A stretch of 64,000 nucleotides of DNA from an uncultured Granulosicoccaceae bacterium (GTDB taxonomy: Bacteria > Pseudomonadota > Gammaproteobacteria > Granulosicoccales > Granulosicoccaceae): positions 26,045-90,044 of the forward strand of contig CALJNA010000029.1 of the NCBI GenBank assembly GCA_937981955.1. The letters are read 5' to 3'. The notes under the pieces are model-generated. The model searched no databases. It was not told where the DNA came from and worked only from the letters and a program-made list of their open reading frames with translations. The number at the start of each line of letters is the position of its first letter. Within the stretch, counting starts at the first letter, position 1. Both the position numbers and the translations under genes were made by a program. Of the stretch, positions 18,536-27,832 are shown piece after piece.

Positions 18536-19438
18536 ATGAATACCGTTGCACTTTACATAACAGCAATACTGATTTGGGGCTCATCCTGGTTTGTTATCAA
18601 TTTTCAGATTGGTGTAGTGCATGAAGCTGTATCGATTTTCTATCGATTTATACTCGCTGCTGCACTTATGCTGCTGTATTGCATTGTTGTTGGTAAACGC
18701 CTGCGCTTCAGTTTTCGGCAACATGCGTTCATCGCATTACAAGGCGTTTTTCTTTTTTGTGCCAACTACTTGCTTATCTATTATGGCACGGCATACATAT
18801 CATCCGGTTTAGTTGCTGTTGTCTTCTCTACTTTGGCGATCTGGAATATTTTTAACGGTGCACTGTTTTTGAAAAAACCTGTCCAGCCATTGGTGTTGCT
18901 AGGAGCAGTGCTCGGGCTAATGGGTATTGCTCTGGTGTTTGGGCACGAATTTCTCCAGGTGCGGAGCGCACCAGATTCCAAAAACATATGGGTAGGTTTG
19001 GGTCTGGTTCTGCTTGCCGCTTACAGCGCATCACTGGGCAATATCGTATCGGCCAGAAACCAGGCCGATGGACTGCCGGTTCTTCAAACGAATGCGTTTG
19101 GTACGCTTTATGGCAGCTTGATATTGCTTGTGTACGGGATGGTTGTGGGTGCGCAATTTAACATTGAATGGACAATGCCTTTCACCATATCCTTGTTATA
19201 TTTAAGTGTATTTGGAACAATAGTAGCGTTTGGTGCATACCTGAGCCTGATTGGTCGCATTGGTGCTGACAAGGCAGCTTATGCCATGGTCGTTTTCCCT
19301 GTCGTTGCGCTGTTGATCAGTACGGTGTTTGAAGGATTTGTCTGGACGCCCATGGCATTGTTTGGCATGGGGTTGGTTGTTGCCGGAAATGTTGTGGTTG
19401 TTGGAGGTAAATCGCTGTCGCGATTTTTTCAACGCTAA
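18536..19438 (+). CDS. DMT-family (EamA) permease
   Basis: This is a 300-residue, ten-helix inner-membrane transporter with two EamA repeats: WGSSWFVINFQIG near the N-terminus, the repeat boundary near residue 145, and a closing helix before a short basic tail. The family exports amino acids, nucleotides or other metabolites; the substrate cannot be inferred. It stands alone, divergent from the CAP lipoprotein and convergent with the dodecin gene, with a strong hairpin between. Confidence 0.87.
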   Translation: MNTVALYITAILIWGSSWFVINFQIGVVHEAVSIFYRFILAAALMLLYCIVVGKRLRFSFRQHAFIALQGVFLFCANYLLIYYGTAYISSGLVAVVFSTLAIWNIFNGALFLKKPVQPLVLLGAVLGLMGIALVFGHEFLQVRSAPDSKNIWVGLGLVLLAAYSASLGNIVSARNQADGLPVLQTNAFGTLYGSLILLVYGMVVGAQFNIEWTMPFTISLLYLSVFGTIVAFGAYLSLIGRIGADKAAYAMVVFPVVALLISTVFEGFVWTPMALFGMGLVVAGNVVVVGGKSLSRFFQR

Positions 19439-19468
19439 AGGTTTGTAGGCTGTTAAGCGTGTTTTTGT

Positions 19469-19501
19469 GATACCCGCGCCGGACGCACCGGCGCGGGTAT
19501 C
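19469..19501. terminator. Strong hairpin between convergent permease and dodecin genes
   Basis: GATACCCGCGCCGG and its exact complement form a 14-bp G+C-rich stem with a 5-base loop (ACGCA). Neither strand has a proper T-tract after it, so it is not a textbook intrinsic terminator. Its position between two converging genes makes a transcript-end role likely. Confidence 0.6.
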
Positions 19502-19523
19502 AACCCGAATTACTCTTTCCGAA

Positions 19524-19727
19524 TTAGTCTTTCAAGACAAACGAGACTTTCATCGTGACGCGGTATTCGGAGATTTTGCCATCTTTAACCATGGCTTTTT
19601 GATCTTTTATCCAAACACTTTTAATGTTGTTCAGGGTTTTGTCTGCTCGCTTAACCCCCTCGGCAACGGCGTCGTCAAAACTTTTGCTTGATGAAGAAAT
19701 AATTTCAGTGACCTTTGCAACTGACAT
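19524..19727 (-). CDS. Dodecin family flavin-binding protein
   Basis: This 67-residue protein matches dodecin throughout: VAKVTEIISSSSKSFDDAV, a helix ending RADKTLNNIKSVWIKDQ, and the final strand EYRVTMKVSFVL. The Trp that stacks on the flavin is present in VWIKDQ. Dodecins form hollow 12-mers in the cytosol that store or buffer riboflavin, FMN or CoA. An AGAGGA Shine-Dalgarno precedes the ATG. It is divergent from the C-S lyase gene. Confidence 0.93.
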   Translation of the reverse strand: MSVAKVTEIISSSSKSFDDAVAEGVKRADKTLNNIKSVWIKDQKAMVKDGKISEYRVTMKVSFVLKD

Positions 19728-19819
19728 AACAGCATCCTCTTTGTAAATACATTAAAGTAGAGATACGTTTAGTATCCGTACTATCGATTATACCAGCCAG
19801 ACAACGAATCAATTGCAAT

Positions 19820-20995
<1,176 letters not shown>

Positions 20996-21390
20996 ACCAC
21001 GTTGATAAAAACCCGATTCTGTTGAATGGAGCACAAGCTTCAACATAGTATGCAGCAAAGGCTCATCGTTCATTCTTTCGTCTAGGGCTATCCGAATTGG
21101 CTCGATAGTGTGAGAAAGTGCGTGCATGTGCGTTAATTAATCTAGATACTCAGGCGCGCCAGCCGTTTTCGATCGTAATTTGAGGCTAGTAAGCGGTTGA
21201 AATCAAATTACTTTCTGCCCTTGTGGGCGTTCTTGCTTTCAGTGCCACTTGGCTGATTAATTGAAGTTATGTAATTAGTGGAGATATACTGCATGTTATG
21301 TTGATGGTACTGGTCCAGGTGCCTGCTTTTCAACGATAATGGTATTTCCTGCTGAATGGTATTTACCGGTTTGATGGAGTCAACACGGAT
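20996..21390. other. Gap upstream of the caspase-like gene
   Basis: These 395 bases have no credible ORF. Visible items are a small GCCC-TTGT-GGGC hairpin near 21220 and a direct repeat AATGGTATTT at 21338-21347 and 21355-21364 (17-base period), 26 bases before the start codon, which could be an operator. A cluster of TTAATTAA, TCTAGA and GGCGCGCC at 21133-21160 looks like a polylinker but is probably chance. No confident promoter. Confidence 0.4.
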
Positions 21391-22686
21391 ATGCTCGGTT
21401 TAGCTAAAAAGGGCTCACGAACGGACAGCCCCGAAACAACATTTTATTCAGGTAGTAACTGGGTCAAACGACTTATCGTGCTGGCCTTGCTTGTTTTTTG
21501 TCTGAATCCGACGGCATCGTTTGCAAAACATGTCGCGCTGGTGATTGGAAATAGCAACTACCCGGATCAAAAACTCAAAAATCCAGTTAATGATGCGAGA
21601 GCAGTTGCGGCTGCGTTCAAGCGGATGGGTTATGAGGACGTACAAACTTTGCTCGATGCTGACACTTTGGCGCTGGACGCAGCCTTGGATAGATTCAGCG
21701 AAAAAGCCGCAGAGGCGGAAGTCGCGATCATTTACTACGCGGGTCATGGCGTACAGATCGACGGGGTAAACTATGCGGTACCACTTAACGTCGGTTTCAA
21801 CCGCTTAAGAGACAAAGAAAAACTCACGAGTCAGGAGCACCTGTCTGATCAGGTGGCGCGTGCCAGTCGATTCGGCATGGTGATTCTTGATGCTTGTCGT
21901 GACAATCCGTTCGGTCAACGGGTAGCACAAAGCCTGAACCGTTCAGTTGCTACCAGAGGTCTGGCAAGAGCACAGAACTCTCCATTAAATACACTGGTGG
22001 CGTACGCTACTGCTTCTGATGCAGTAGCGGCTGATGGTGAGGGTGCTAACAGTCCATATACCAAAGCACTACTTGAATATATGGAAGACCCTTCGCTTGA
22101 TGTATTACTCATGCTTGGAAAGGTAAGGGATACTGTGCACACAGAAACCAACAAGAGACAGCTGCCCTACTATTATTCCAGCCTTGGCGGTATCCCTTAC
22201 TATATCCATCCGAATGGCTACGACATGCGTGATGAGTTTAATCAGTGGAGGAGCGCATTAAAGGCCGATACTCTGGCCGGTTATCAGAATTTTCTGAATG
22301 CCTACCCAAGTGGACAGTACTCGGTCGATGCCGAGCAAGCGCTGGCCGTGCATATAGACTTGCAAAATACACCTATCTCTATTGATGATTTACAACTGGT
22401 ATCGGCTCAGTTTGAAAAGTTGAAGAACCAGTTTCAGCAGCGGCAGTGGGACAACCTGGCTTCTCAACTTTCCATATCAGAGAGTACGCAGGAAAAAATC
22501 AATCGAGTAAAAAAGAATAGGTCCAGCATGACGTTCTCGGTTAAAAACATGCACGCTCGAAAAAACACCCAGTCTATATATGCCGATATTGTGGTGGAAA
22601 ATCTATCCGACGGAGCTCAATACGAAGTTTTTCCACTGATTGCGAGCAGGAACAAGAGTGGTGTCTGGACTGTTCCAACCTGGTAA
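21391..22686 (+). CDS. Exported caspase-like (C14) protease
   Basis: A signal-anchor or long signal peptide (KRLIVLALLVFCLNPTASFA) precedes a p20-like caspase fold starting at KHVALVIGNSNYPD. The catalytic dyad is present: His119 in IYYAGHG and Cys169 in VILDACRDNPF. A C-terminal region of about 160 residues (from LDVLLMLGKV on) has no recognised domain, apart from a tetratricopeptide-like stretch KADTLAGYQNFLNAYPSGQYS. Such proteins are export-linked caspase homologues of unknown targets. It probably forms an operon with the next two genes (29-base gap). Confidence 0.87.
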   Translation: MLGLAKKGSRTDSPETTFYSGSNWVKRLIVLALLVFCLNPTASFAKHVALVIGNSNYPDQKLKNPVNDARAVAAAFKRMGYEDVQTLLDADTLALDAALDRFSEKAAEAEVAIIYYAGHGVQIDGVNYAVPLNVGFNRLRDKEKLTSQEHLSDQVARASRFGMVILDACRDNPFGQRVAQSLNRSVATRGLARAQNSPLNTLVAYATASDAVAADGEGANSPYTKALLEYMEDPSLDVLLMLGKVRDTVHTETNKRQLPYYYSSLGGIPYYIHPNGYDMRDEFNQWRSALKADTLAGYQNFLNAYPSGQYSVDAEQALAVHIDLQNTPISIDDLQLVSAQFEKLKNQFQQRQWDNLASQLSISESTQEKINRVKKNRSSMTFSVKNMHARKNTQSIYADIVVENLSDGAQYEVFPLIASRNKSGVWTVPTW

Positions 22687-22715
22687 TCAAACACTAACGA
22701 CCGAGACTATATACC

Positions 22716-23360
22716 TTGCCTAAATCCAATCTACTCGTCTGGCTATTAGTGTTTGGTCAGATAATGGGACTGATCGCCCAGTCTGCGGCCATGGCGCAAT
22801 CGGCTGTGTCGACCGATAATGTTCCAAATATTGAACATGAATTTATAAAGGGATCAATCGCGGACCCTTACACTTTTACCGCAAAAGTCAGTGACGATTC
22901 GAAAGTTACCAGTGTTGTCTTGCTGTATCGCTACAACGACACTGTTGAGTTTCAACGTCTGAGCATGATGCTGGAAAAGGATGACATCACGTACTCTGCC
23001 AGAATTCCTGAGGCGGAACGTCGCGACGGGACCATTCAGTATTACTTCATTGCATTCGATGATCGCGGCAATGCGAAGGTCAACAACTTCGAATTTGATC
23101 CGTTCGCGCGTACTGTTTCAGCTGATTGGCAGCCGATAGTTTCAGATGCTCCAATTAAGACAGAGCCGGTCAATACGGAATCAGCTCAGGGTTTTCGTAA
23201 AATCAAACCGCTGCATATCTTGCTTGGTGTGCTTGCAGTAGGTGCGGTGGCTGCCGCGGCAGGCGGTGGTGGTTCATCCGGTGGCGGTGGTGGCGGTAGT
23301 TGTGCCGGAACTGGGTGCTCAATTACGCTTACACTCCCGACCCCCGGTTCGACCAACTAG
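22716..23360 (+). CDS. Exported Ig-like-fold protein with Gly-rich tail, unknown function
   Basis: The TTG at 22716 begins a signal peptide (NLLVWLLVFGQIMGLIAQSAAMAQ). Residues 35-140 read as a beta-sandwich with IADPYTFTAKVSDDSKVTSVVLLYR and YYFIAFDDRGN, similar to Ig-like domains seen with caspase-family proteins. A transmembrane segment (LHILLGVLAVGAVAAAA) is followed by a glycine/serine run and a Cys pair (SCAGTGCS). I do not recognise the family. It sits 29 bases after the caspase gene and directly before the lipoprotein gene. Confidence 0.65.
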   Translation: MPKSNLLVWLLVFGQIMGLIAQSAAMAQSAVSTDNVPNIEHEFIKGSIADPYTFTAKVSDDSKVTSVVLLYRYNDTVEFQRLSMMLEKDDITYSARIPEAERRDGTIQYYFIAFDDRGNAKVNNFEFDPFARTVSADWQPIVSDAPIKTEPVNTESAQGFRKIKPLHILLGVLAVGAVAAAAGGGGSSGGGGGGSCAGTGCSITLTLPTPGSTN

Positions 23361-23396
23361 TTGAGCATCACCGTGTCTAATTATGCAGTGACAAAA

Positions 23397-24419
23397 ATGA
23401 ATCGCCAAAGTCCGGATGCCATGATGTCATTTAGCATGTTGCCTCGAGTCATGAAATTAGCGACGATGATGGTCGCAATCCTGTCACTCGTTTCCTGTAC
23501 TGAAATTACGACAGATGGCAGCTTACCCATTGGTACCAAGTCTGGTATTAATCTTGGGGTTGCACCGGAGCTACTCGCACGTGCAGTAAATCCAGATCAG
23601 TTGCGGCCAGAAGTGACCATTAACGGACTCGCTATCAATGCTCAACGAGCCGCAAACGGAAGTTGGTCGGTCACATACACGCTGTTCGATTCTTCGCTCA
23701 CTATCAATCTTCTGTGGATAGAAACATACAACGGACAAGACCTGGTACTGGCTTCCTGGTCAAATTCATATAACAATATTACAAGCGACAGCCGCATTAC
23801 TATCGATGCGTCGGAGTATCAGACCACGCTTCACGATGCAGATGCAGATGGTGTGAGTAATCTTGCTGAGCGCACCGCTAACACAGATCCTTTTTCTGAT
23901 AGTACGACACTGCAAGGTGACTGGCTAGGTGAATGCGTCGTAGATGAAGATGGCAATGGCGAGCAAGTCGTTTGGAGTTTTAATGATGCGAACGTTAAGA
24001 ACTTAACCTTTTCCAGTGTGCAATACATTGATACTGAAGTCTGTGTTGGTGAAAATTACGTCAGTGTTAACCTGGAAGGCATCGCTCAGATTACTGGGGA
24101 GGTTTCAGAGACGGCATCAGGTACAGCTCAGAATCTGGATATTACCTACATCAATGGCAGTATTACTGCCGGAGCTCTGGCTATAGCTGCGCTTGAATTT
24201 GGAGGTACGTCGCTAGAGGAAATATCGGCTGAACAGGGTTTCGACAACATCGAATTTATACCGCTTGCGGACCTCATGGTTGATCAACCTGCCGTATTCA
24301 CTATATATCAGATTTCAAACGGTCAACTTCGTCTTGGAGTCAGTTCAGCGAATCGTGATGGCGCAACTGCCGAAAGTCGGTACACGGTTTTGAATACCAT
24401 TACCTATACCAGGCGATAA
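23397..24419 (+). CDS. Predicted lipoprotein with a calcium-binding-type Asp repeat
   Basis: The ORF opens at 23361 immediately after the previous stop, but ATG 23397 gives a more credible lipoprotein leader (MKLATMMVAILSLVSC). The mature protein has a beta-rich first half, then one thrombospondin-type-3-like acidic repeat (DADADGVSNLAERTANTDPF), then a lipocalin-like or beta-barrel-like C-terminal stretch starting LQGDWLGECVVDEDG. No enzyme motif is seen. It probably completes a three-gene unit with the caspase-like protease. Confidence 0.65.
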   Translation: MNRQSPDAMMSFSMLPRVMKLATMMVAILSLVSCTEITTDGSLPIGTKSGINLGVAPELLARAVNPDQLRPEVTINGLAINAQRAANGSWSVTYTLFDSSLTINLLWIETYNGQDLVLASWSNSYNNITSDSRITIDASEYQTTLHDADADGVSNLAERTANTDPFSDSTTLQGDWLGECVVDEDGNGEQVVWSFNDANVKNLTFSSVQYIDTEVCVGENYVSVNLEGIAQITGEVSETASGTAQNLDITYINGSITAGALAIAALEFGGTSLEEISAEQGFDNIEFIPLADLMVDQPAVFTIYQISNGQLRLGVSSANRDGATAESRYTVLNTITYTRR

Positions 24420-24431
24420 AAGATCTGTTTT

Positions 24432-25070
24432 TTATGCAGGAAGCAGGATGGTCTTATCGTCCAAAGCCTTGATTAAATTCATAGTCATTCGTGCTGTAGC
24501 GCCCCACAAAGTCTCGCCATCAAATTCGTTGTATACAATAATCGGATGTCGTTGGGCTGACTGTTTGTCCATATCAGAGCGCGCTCTGAGTGTGTAGTTG
24601 CTCTCATCCCTTAGCCAAGCTAAAGGCATCAGAAATGCACGCGCTACTTCCGAGGTTTCCAGTCTTAGATTGGATGGCCACTGGACAATGCCCACAATTG
24701 GCGTTACCCGATAATGGCTGATGGTGTAGTAGTCGCCTAATTGGGCAACGATTTTGATTCGGTCTGAAGTCAGCCCTATTTCTTCTTCTGTTTCACGTAA
24801 CGCAGTATCGATAGATGATTTATCTTTTTTTTCTGTAGCTCCACCTGGGAATGCGACCTGGCCACTATGTCTGTCACGATCGTCTTTTGCTCGACGAATG
24901 AATAGAACCTGCCACTCATCGGATGCTTTAATCAGCGGAATAAGTACCGATGCGGTGCGCTTTGGTGTTGATTTTTTGCCATATTCTGCCGCGCCGTTTT
25001 CGATATCGGCGTTTCTGTGCAGTCCATTTGCATCTGCATGCTCCAGTATGGGCAGATCTTTTGCGGTCAT
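24432..25070 (-). CDS. CoA pyrophosphatase, NudL-type Nudix hydrolase
   Basis: The 212-residue protein carries the UPF0035-type lead-in VLFIRRAKDDRDRHSGQVAFPGG and a Nudix box ending TALRETEEEIGL. The first Glu of the box is replaced by Asp or Lys, as is common in this subfamily. These motifs identify the NudL/YeaB group, which hydrolyses CoA and CoA derivatives to phosphopantetheine and 3',5'-ADP. The N-terminus is unusual (about 40 residues before the fold). It is convergent with the lipoprotein gene. Confidence 0.85.
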   Translation of the reverse strand: MTAKDLPILEHADANGLHRNADIENGAAEYGKKSTPKRTASVLIPLIKASDEWQVLFIRRAKDDRDRHSGQVAFPGGATEKKDKSSIDTALRETEEEIGLTSDRIKIVAQLGDYYTISHYRVTPIVGIVQWPSNLRLETSEVARAFLMPLAWLRDESNYTLRARSDMDKQSAQRHPIIVYNEFDGETLWGATARMTMNLIKALDDKTILLPA

Positions 25071-25122
25071 TTAATAAATTATAGAACAATCATGAATAGT
25101 TCGTTGATAACAAAATGGCACG

Positions 25123-25722
25123 TCAGTTACTCGGCTTGTCACAGGCTAAGCGTCCAAATAATCGAATGTGATGGAAACTATTGTGCAAAAAAACTTTTTC
25201 CCGCTGTGTGCCTTCTAATTGAAAGCCGTTTTTCAACAATACCTTATCTGATGCTGCATTACCCTCTGTGGTCCAGGCTTCCAGTCGATTCAAACCCAGA
25301 TCCGTGTAAGCGTAGCTTGCGACGGCGCCTAGTGCTTCTGTAGCGTAACCATTGCTCCAGTATGTTGGGTGAATTTCGTATCCAAGCATGCCGCAGCGTG
25401 CTTTTTTCTCAATGCTGTTGATTCTAATTGAGCCAATGACCGTCTTGTGCTCTGTTGACTGCTGTCCGAGGTGACTATCAGTTTGTTCGCTTAAGCAAAT
25501 AACCCAGGCGACGCCTTTTTTTCTTGCTTCCAGTTTTGACATCCAGCTGATAAAACGTTCACTGCGCTTAAGCGTTGGCTGGTGTGGAATATCTGAGTAT
25601 CGACTGACCTCTGGACACGACAGAATATGATGATAGCTTGCCGCATCTTGCATGATCGGTTTTCGCAATAATAGTCGACTGGACGTAAGCGTCGGATACG
25701 ATTTTGTTTTTAGTAAATTCAA
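25123..25722 (-). CDS. GNAT-family acetyltransferase (RimJ/RimL-like)
   Basis: The 199-residue protein has the RimJ/RimL pattern: TSSRLLLRKPIMQDAASYHHI at the N-terminus, the acetyl-CoA-binding loop region GMLGYEIHPTYWSNGYATEA, and the closing NRLEAWTTEGNAASDKVLLKNGF. These enzymes acetylate protein N-termini or small amines in the cytoplasm; the substrate is not predictable. It sits on the minus strand between the NudL gene and a small zinc-ribbon gene, 22 bases from the latter. Confidence 0.87.
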   Translation of the reverse strand: MNLLKTKSYPTLTSSRLLLRKPIMQDAASYHHILSCPEVSRYSDIPHQPTLKRSERFISWMSKLEARKKGVAWVICLSEQTDSHLGQQSTEHKTVIGSIRINSIEKKARCGMLGYEIHPTYWSNGYATEALGAVASYAYTDLGLNRLEAWTTEGNAASDKVLLKNGFQLEGTQREKVFLHNSFHHIRLFGRLACDKPSN

Positions 25723-25744
25723 TGGAATCTAGAGGCGAGTGTGA

Positions 25745-25921
25745 CTAGCTAAGCCTGTTACGGAACTTGCCGCATCGCGTACAGCGCTCAACTGTCAGCA
25801 ACTTGCCGGACTTAACATCGAACTGCTGTTCTTTGTCTATAGCCCATTTGTGATGGTTGTTTTTGCACATGATGTTTCCCTTTTCAGGTTTCTTTTTTTT
25901 GAAGGGCAGAATATTTGACAT
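25745..25921 (-). CDS. Small zinc-ribbon-like protein, conserved hypothetical
   Basis: From ATG 25921 (MSNILPFKKKK) the product is 58 residues; the ORF-track start adds 13 residues without support. It has a Lys-rich start and four potential zinc ligands arranged as CKNNHH...CTRCG, with a basic C-terminus (FRNRLS). It resembles short proteins I recall from gammaproteobacteria with an MSNILPFK start, but the function is unknown. An RNA- or protein-binding zinc ribbon is the simplest reading. Confidence 0.65.
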   Translation of the reverse strand: MSNILPFKKKKPEKGNIMCKNNHHKWAIDKEQQFDVKSGKLLTVERCTRCGKFRNRLS

Positions 25922-26081
25922 GGTGTAAAAAGCGTTGAAGCATGTTCGCAGTCTCAACAAATCGGTAGTAGCGCAATTGATTTAGTTTTAACTGACATGG
26001 CCAGAATACGATTCAGGTTTGTGCTTGTGTAGATTATATGAAGCCGGAAATAATGTGCAGGGATATGACTGCGACCGTTAC

Positions 26082-26798
26082 CTAGCTGCGCTTCTTTTGT
26101 ACCACATGTTGCCGCGGCTTAACATTGATTTCTTCAACAACGGCATTGTCTGCTGTGTTCAGCATGCTAAGAACAGCGTCAGCAACATCATTTGCTTGTA
26201 GAGCATGCTCTGGTGCATTGCCCGGTTCAAAATCTAGGTTGCTAAAAAAATCGGTTTTGACCATGCCCGGGTTTACAATGCCCACGTGGCAATTCGCAGA
26301 TGCGCATTCGTGCCTTAACGATTGTGCTGCGCCTCTTAGTCCGAACTTGGCCGCACTGTACACACTGCCATAACGACCACCTTGCAACGCCGATTCGGAT
26401 GCAATGAATACAATGTCACTGCGTGCATGTTGTTTTAGGCCGGGGAGCAATACTTTAAGTAAAATTAGCGGGCTGATCAGATTCAGCTGAATATTCTGTG
26501 TGATTTGGTCAGCGGAGAAATTCTCCAACGCGCCAAACTGTCCTGTGCCAGCATTACAAACAACTCCGTCAATGGTGTGTGAATTCGCAGTCGAGTGGCT
26601 GAAAGTATTGATCAGTCGTTTTGCAAACATCTCTACCTCACCGGTATTCGACAGATCAACCTGGAGCTGAACGAGGCCCTTCCGCTCACTTATGCTCGTG
26701 CGCGAAACGCCAACAACGGTGTGCCCTGTATCAAGCAGCCTGTTGGTTATTGCAAGGCCAATTCCTCTCGAATGCCCGGTTACCAATATGGTTCTCAC
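26082..26798 (-). CDS. SDR-family oxidoreductase
   Basis: I chose GTG 26798, which overlaps the upstream radical SAM gene's stop as GTGA. The protein then begins RTILVTGHSRGIGLAI, the NAD(P)-binding TGxxxGIG. The active-site YSAAK lies in GSVYSAAKFGLRGAAQ. VCNAGTG (the NAG motif) and FIASESALQG supply the expected Asn and Ser. At about 239 residues this is a classical short-chain dehydrogenase. The substrate is unknown. It is the last gene of a nucleosidase-SPL-SDR run. Confidence 0.87.
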   Translation of the reverse strand: MRTILVTGHSRGIGLAITNRLLDTGHTVVGVSRTSISERKGLVQLQVDLSNTGEVEMFAKRLINTFSHSTANSHTIDGVVCNAGTGQFGALENFSADQITQNIQLNLISPLILLKVLLPGLKQHARSDIVFIASESALQGGRYGSVYSAAKFGLRGAAQSLRHECASANCHVGIVNPGMVKTDFFSNLDFEPGNAPEHALQANDVADAVLSMLNTADNAVVEEINVKPRQHVVQKKRS

Positions 26799-27787
26799 GG
26801 CACGCTGACACACGGAAAGTACTGGGAAGGACTAATTTTGCTTTGCAATTGTGATTCACAGAAGCTTAACAATTTGCTTTCAGTCTGCTCGTCATATGAC
26901 AACATATTGTCACGCATGTTCATGTCGGCCGCCAGTAGTTTGGAGTCCGGATAGAGTCGTATCATTTTTTTGAAAAACGGTTTCGGTAATCGGAACGGCC
27001 CCAGGCTTACGGAATGAATAGACTCTGCATGCAGTTCGCTAAACACCTGCTCGAAAAGCTCGGTATATAACTGCTCAAAGTTGTCTGACTTTAATAGTGG
27101 GTCGAAACGGAGTCCTATTTTCCAGCCATGTTGTTGTAGTGATTTCAAAGCGGCAATACGTTTGGGCAGGGATGGAGTTTTGTGTTCCTCCGTGTTTGCG
27201 ATCTCGGCGGGAGACAGGCTATAAGCTACAACGCAGTTCTCAATGGCAGGTCGTGCCAGCAGGTTTCTGATTTGTGTGCTCTTGGTTCTGATTTCAAGCA
27301 TGGCTTTGGGCATAGTGCTGAAAGCATCAAGACACGAGTCAATAAAGTGCGTCATGGGCTCCAGTGCCAAAGAGTCGCAATCGTAACCGGAGAAAAACCA
27401 ACTTGGCCTCGAGGAGCGCTGCGTCTGATTTTTTATATCTTCAAAAAAATCAGTGTAGTTGACAAAGACCACGTAGTTTGCAGAGCGATACATACCCTGC
27501 AAAAAACAGTAGCGACAATCGTATATACAATTTAGCATGTGGGAGAAGTAAAAATTATTTTCCCCACCAATGTGATAGCCGGGTGGTGTTGGTAGTACGC
27601 GATTACCGTGTTTGCACGCGAGTATCAGTGCCGGGTTTTGCTTTTGCGTTCGAAAGTTTTGTGCCGGCGCATTGAAGACATCGGTGTACCGATCGATCGA
27701 AATTTGTCGCGTATTCGGATATTTGCTCAATATTGACTGTGTTTGAGGCAAAGAGGCAATGCCTCGTTCTATGTAAATAGTCTCCAT
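26795..27787 (-). CDS. Radical SAM protein of the spore-photoproduct-lyase family
   Basis: The start METIYIERG at 27787 is preferred over 27811. The [4Fe-4S] motif is CIYDCRYC at about residue 102, preceded by PPGYHIGGENNFYFSHMLN, as in SplB-type photolyases. A later SGYDCDSLALEP supplies a Cys in the region where SPL has its hydrogen-donor Cys, although the correspondence is uncertain. Classical SPL repairs spore photoproduct in endospore formers; Gram-negative homologues have no established substrate. The nucleosidase gene lies 45 bases upstream and the SDR gene overlaps downstream, so they are probably co-transcribed. Confidence 0.82.
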   Translation of the reverse strand: METIYIERGIASLPQTQSILSKYPNTRQISIDRYTDVFNAPAQNFRTQKQNPALILACKHGNRVLPTPPGYHIGGENNFYFSHMLNCIYDCRYCFLQGMYRSANYVVFVNYTDFFEDIKNQTQRSSRPSWFFSGYDCDSLALEPMTHFIDSCLDAFSTMPKAMLEIRTKSTQIRNLLARPAIENCVVAYSLSPAEIANTEEHKTPSLPKRIAALKSLQQHGWKIGLRFDPLLKSDNFEQLYTELFEQVFSELHAESIHSVSLGPFRLPKPFFKKMIRLYPDSKLLAADMNMRDNMLSYDEQTESKLLSFCESQLQSKISPSQYFPCVSVP

Positions 27788-27832
27788 CGATTTAATTGCT
27801 CGACTCTGCAATAAACTTATAAATGAGCATGG

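Noticed and set aside
21133-21160. TTAATTAA, TCTAGA and GGCGCGCC close together, like a PacI/XbaI/AscI polylinker
   Set aside because: The surrounding DNA is ordinary intergenic sequence without vector or marker features, and the sites are A+T- or G+C-rich words that can co-occur by chance. Noted only because it could flag an engineered insertion.
23268-23310. Run of GGN codons as a possible microsatellite
   Set aside because: It encodes an in-frame glycine/serine tail after a transmembrane helix and uses mixed GGT/GGC codons, so it is better explained as coding low complexity.
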